Shown one piece after another: positions 5,569 to 6,600 of a stretch of DNA of 6,600 nucleotides. Source of the stretch: Ilumatobacteraceae bacterium (GTDB lineage: Bacteria; Actinomycetota; Acidimicrobiia; Acidimicrobiales; Ilumatobacteraceae); NCBI GenBank assembly GCA_030727685.1, contig JANRBC010000028.1:1-6600 (forward strand). The letters run 5' to 3'. A program made the position numbers and the translations under genes. Below the pieces are notes generated by a model. It did no database searches. It was not told the origin of the DNA and saw only the letters and a program-made list of their open reading frames with translations. Position 1 is the first letter of the stretch. Every line of letters begins with the position of its first letter.

Positions 5569-6155
5569 GATCACGTACTTTGCTTTTATTTGCGACATTT
5601 TTTGTGTCGATTAGTGGTTGTGGAATTTCGGTCGAATCAAGTTCGCGCCGAATAATGGGCGTCGAAGTAATTGCAGTTTCTGCGCCGACAACAACAATTG
5701 CAATAACGCCACCAGAGTCGATTGCAGAAAAGAGAAATAGTGCCGTTATCGCATACTTTATTCGTGGTGAAGGTTTGGTGGGTCAAGCAGTTGTTGTCGA
5801 CTCACAATTTTCGGCGACAGATTTAATCAATTTGCTGATTGAAGGTTCAACTTTTGCCGACGCCGCTACTGGCTTGCGCTCTGGTCTGACTCAACGCGGA
5901 GACCTGATTGACGAGATTTTGGTTGAGGGCGACCTTGCGCGCGTGAAACTAAGTTCGCAGTTCAACGACCTGCCAGGCATCGAGCAGATCTTGGTTCTCG
6001 GGCAAATCACTTTGACTTTGATTGCAAATCTTGAAATTCTTGGGGTCGAATTTTTTCAAAATGAAAGCGTTCTTGTTGTGCCCGATGCCAAAGGCCAGCC
6101 AATCTCAAGACCAACAACCAGGAGCGACTACGTCGAATTGTTGTTGAAGTCGTGA
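5565..6155 (+). CDS. GerMN-domain lipoprotein, short LpqB-like
   Basis: The 196-residue product has a signal sequence with lipobox ISGC (16-19), so Cys19 is probably lipidated and the protein faces the outside of the membrane. A Ser/Thr-rich spacer follows to about 55. The rest (about 60-195) reads as a GerMN domain: VIAYFIRGEGLVG, LINLLIEGST, LVEGDLARVKLSSQFNDLPG, QILVLGQITLTLIA, VEFFQNESVLVVPDAKGQPISRPTTRSDY. LpqB, encoded after mtrB in many Actinobacteria, joins GerMN modules to a C-terminal beta-propeller and modulates MtrB; here the propeller is absent. The ATG overlaps the kinase stop by 4 bases (ATGA), and GGAG at 5553-5556 gives a ribosome site. It may modulate the kinase, which is inferred from gene order. 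I leave the symbol blank because of the missing propeller. Confidence 0.8.
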   Translation: MRSRTLLLFATFFVSISGCGISVESSSRRIMGVEVIAVSAPTTTIAITPPESIAEKRNSAVIAYFIRGEGLVGQAVVVDSQFSATDLINLLIEGSTFADAATGLRSGLTQRGDLIDEILVEGDLARVKLSSQFNDLPGIEQILVLGQITLTLIANLEILGVEFFQNESVLVVPDAKGQPISRPTTRSDYVELLLKS

Positions 6156-6600
6156 TTCGCGAAGTTTCGGTGATCACGGCAGTGCGATCTGACTATGGTC
6201 AATTTTTGCCCGAGACTTGGCGGTCTCTTTCGAGCCAAGAGCTACCGGCAAACTGGCGGCTCAGATGGTATGTGCAAGAAGACGGTGAGCCGTCGGAGAT
6301 ACGTTCATTTATTCAGTCGCTCGCACCCGAAGCGGCAGATTACGCGTCATCAGGCAGTCACGGTGGTGTTGCCGAAGCGAGAAATCTTGCACTGTCACGC
6401 ACGAGTGGTGAAGTAGTGATGCTTTTGGATGCTGATGACCGAATGACCGCGGGCGCGATCACGAGATCGTTGCAAGTTTTAGCGAGTGGCTATGAATGGT
6501 GTGGCTTTGCTGCGGTAGATGAAATTGACGGCCAAATTTCAATGCGCGACGGCGGATACTCGGCGCGTTTGAACGATGACGGTTCGATGCCAACTGAGGC
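6152..6600 (+). CDS. Family 2 glycosyltransferase, N-terminal part (runs off the window)
   Basis: An uninterrupted frame runs from GTG at 6152 to the window end, 149 complete codons. The GTG overlaps the lipoprotein stop by 4 bases (GTGA), as in the upstream junction. The protein starts SVITAVRSDYGQFLPETWRSL, followed by a QEDG motif (42-45), GVAEARNLAL (72-81) and the metal-binding LLDADD (91-96). This is the GT-A nucleotide-sugar binding half of a GT2 enzyme. No TM segment is seen in the visible part, so it is probably cytoplasmic. Donor and acceptor cannot be told, and the C-terminal half is missing. Its place at the end of the mtrAB operon suggests a role in envelope sugar polymers, which is an inference. 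Confidence 0.85.
   Translation, partial: MIREVSVITAVRSDYGQFLPETWRSLSSQELPANWRLRWYVQEDGEPSEIRSFIQSLAPEAADYASSGSHGGVAEARNLALSRTSGEVVMLLDADDRMTAGAITRSLQVLASGYEWCGFAAVDEIDGQISMRDGGYSARLNDDGSMPTE

Noticed and set aside
6195..6416. 73-codon plus-strand frame within the glycosyltransferase
   Set aside because: It lies out of frame inside the GT2 gene, whose QEDG, GVAEARN and DADD motifs identify the true frame.

Overview
The window looks like chromosomal DNA from an actinobacterium of moderate G+C (roughly half by eye; not computed). Three things suggest this: an MtrA-type response regulator, sensor kinase and GerMN lipoprotein in the order of the actinobacterial mtrA-mtrB-lpqB operon; a GpgS-like glucosyl-3-phosphoglycerate synthase; and a bacterial PH-like domain protein of a kind I associate with Actinobacteria. 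The moderate G+C would suit an aquatic lineage such as Acidimicrobiia, but that placement is a guess. I see no mobile element, CRISPR array, tRNA or rRNA, and no gene-free stretch over 300 bases.

Left block, + strand (1-2307). A very basic 48-residue ORF with a very strong Shine-Dalgarno precedes a two-TM protein with a coiled coil and a PH-like domain. Next come an NfeD-family membrane protein and an SPFH/stomatin (paraslipin) protein, a classic pair thought to act in membrane microdomains. The most unusual point here is that the leader of the 48-residue ORF recurs just before nfeD. In the second copy the leader is joined directly to the last ten codons of the small ORF, as if 38 codons had been removed between two ATGAAA repeats. 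Each copy sits immediately upstream of a membrane-protein gene that lacks an obvious ribosome binding site of its own, so the element may act as a translation-coupling leader.

Middle block, - strand (2329-3369). This holds a probable glucosyl-3-phosphoglycerate synthase (gpgS), followed on the same strand by a 63-residue protein with one TM segment and a four-cysteine zinc ribbon. The two are likely cotranscribed.

Right block, + strand (3526-6600). An MtrA-like regulator, an MtrB-like kinase, a short LpqB-like GerMN lipoprotein and the start of a family 2 glycosyltransferase are packed with zero or 4-bp overlaps, so they form one operon that runs off the window. The divergent gap between gpgS and mtrA holds an array of six GTMAC-type direct repeats with 10-11 bp spacing, ending next to a plausible -35/-10 pair for mtrA. 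This looks like an autoregulatory array for the OmpR-family regulator and could also control gpgS. MtrAB is linked to osmotic and envelope responses and GpgS makes a precursor of the solute glucosylglycerate, so a regulatory link is reasonable but unproven.
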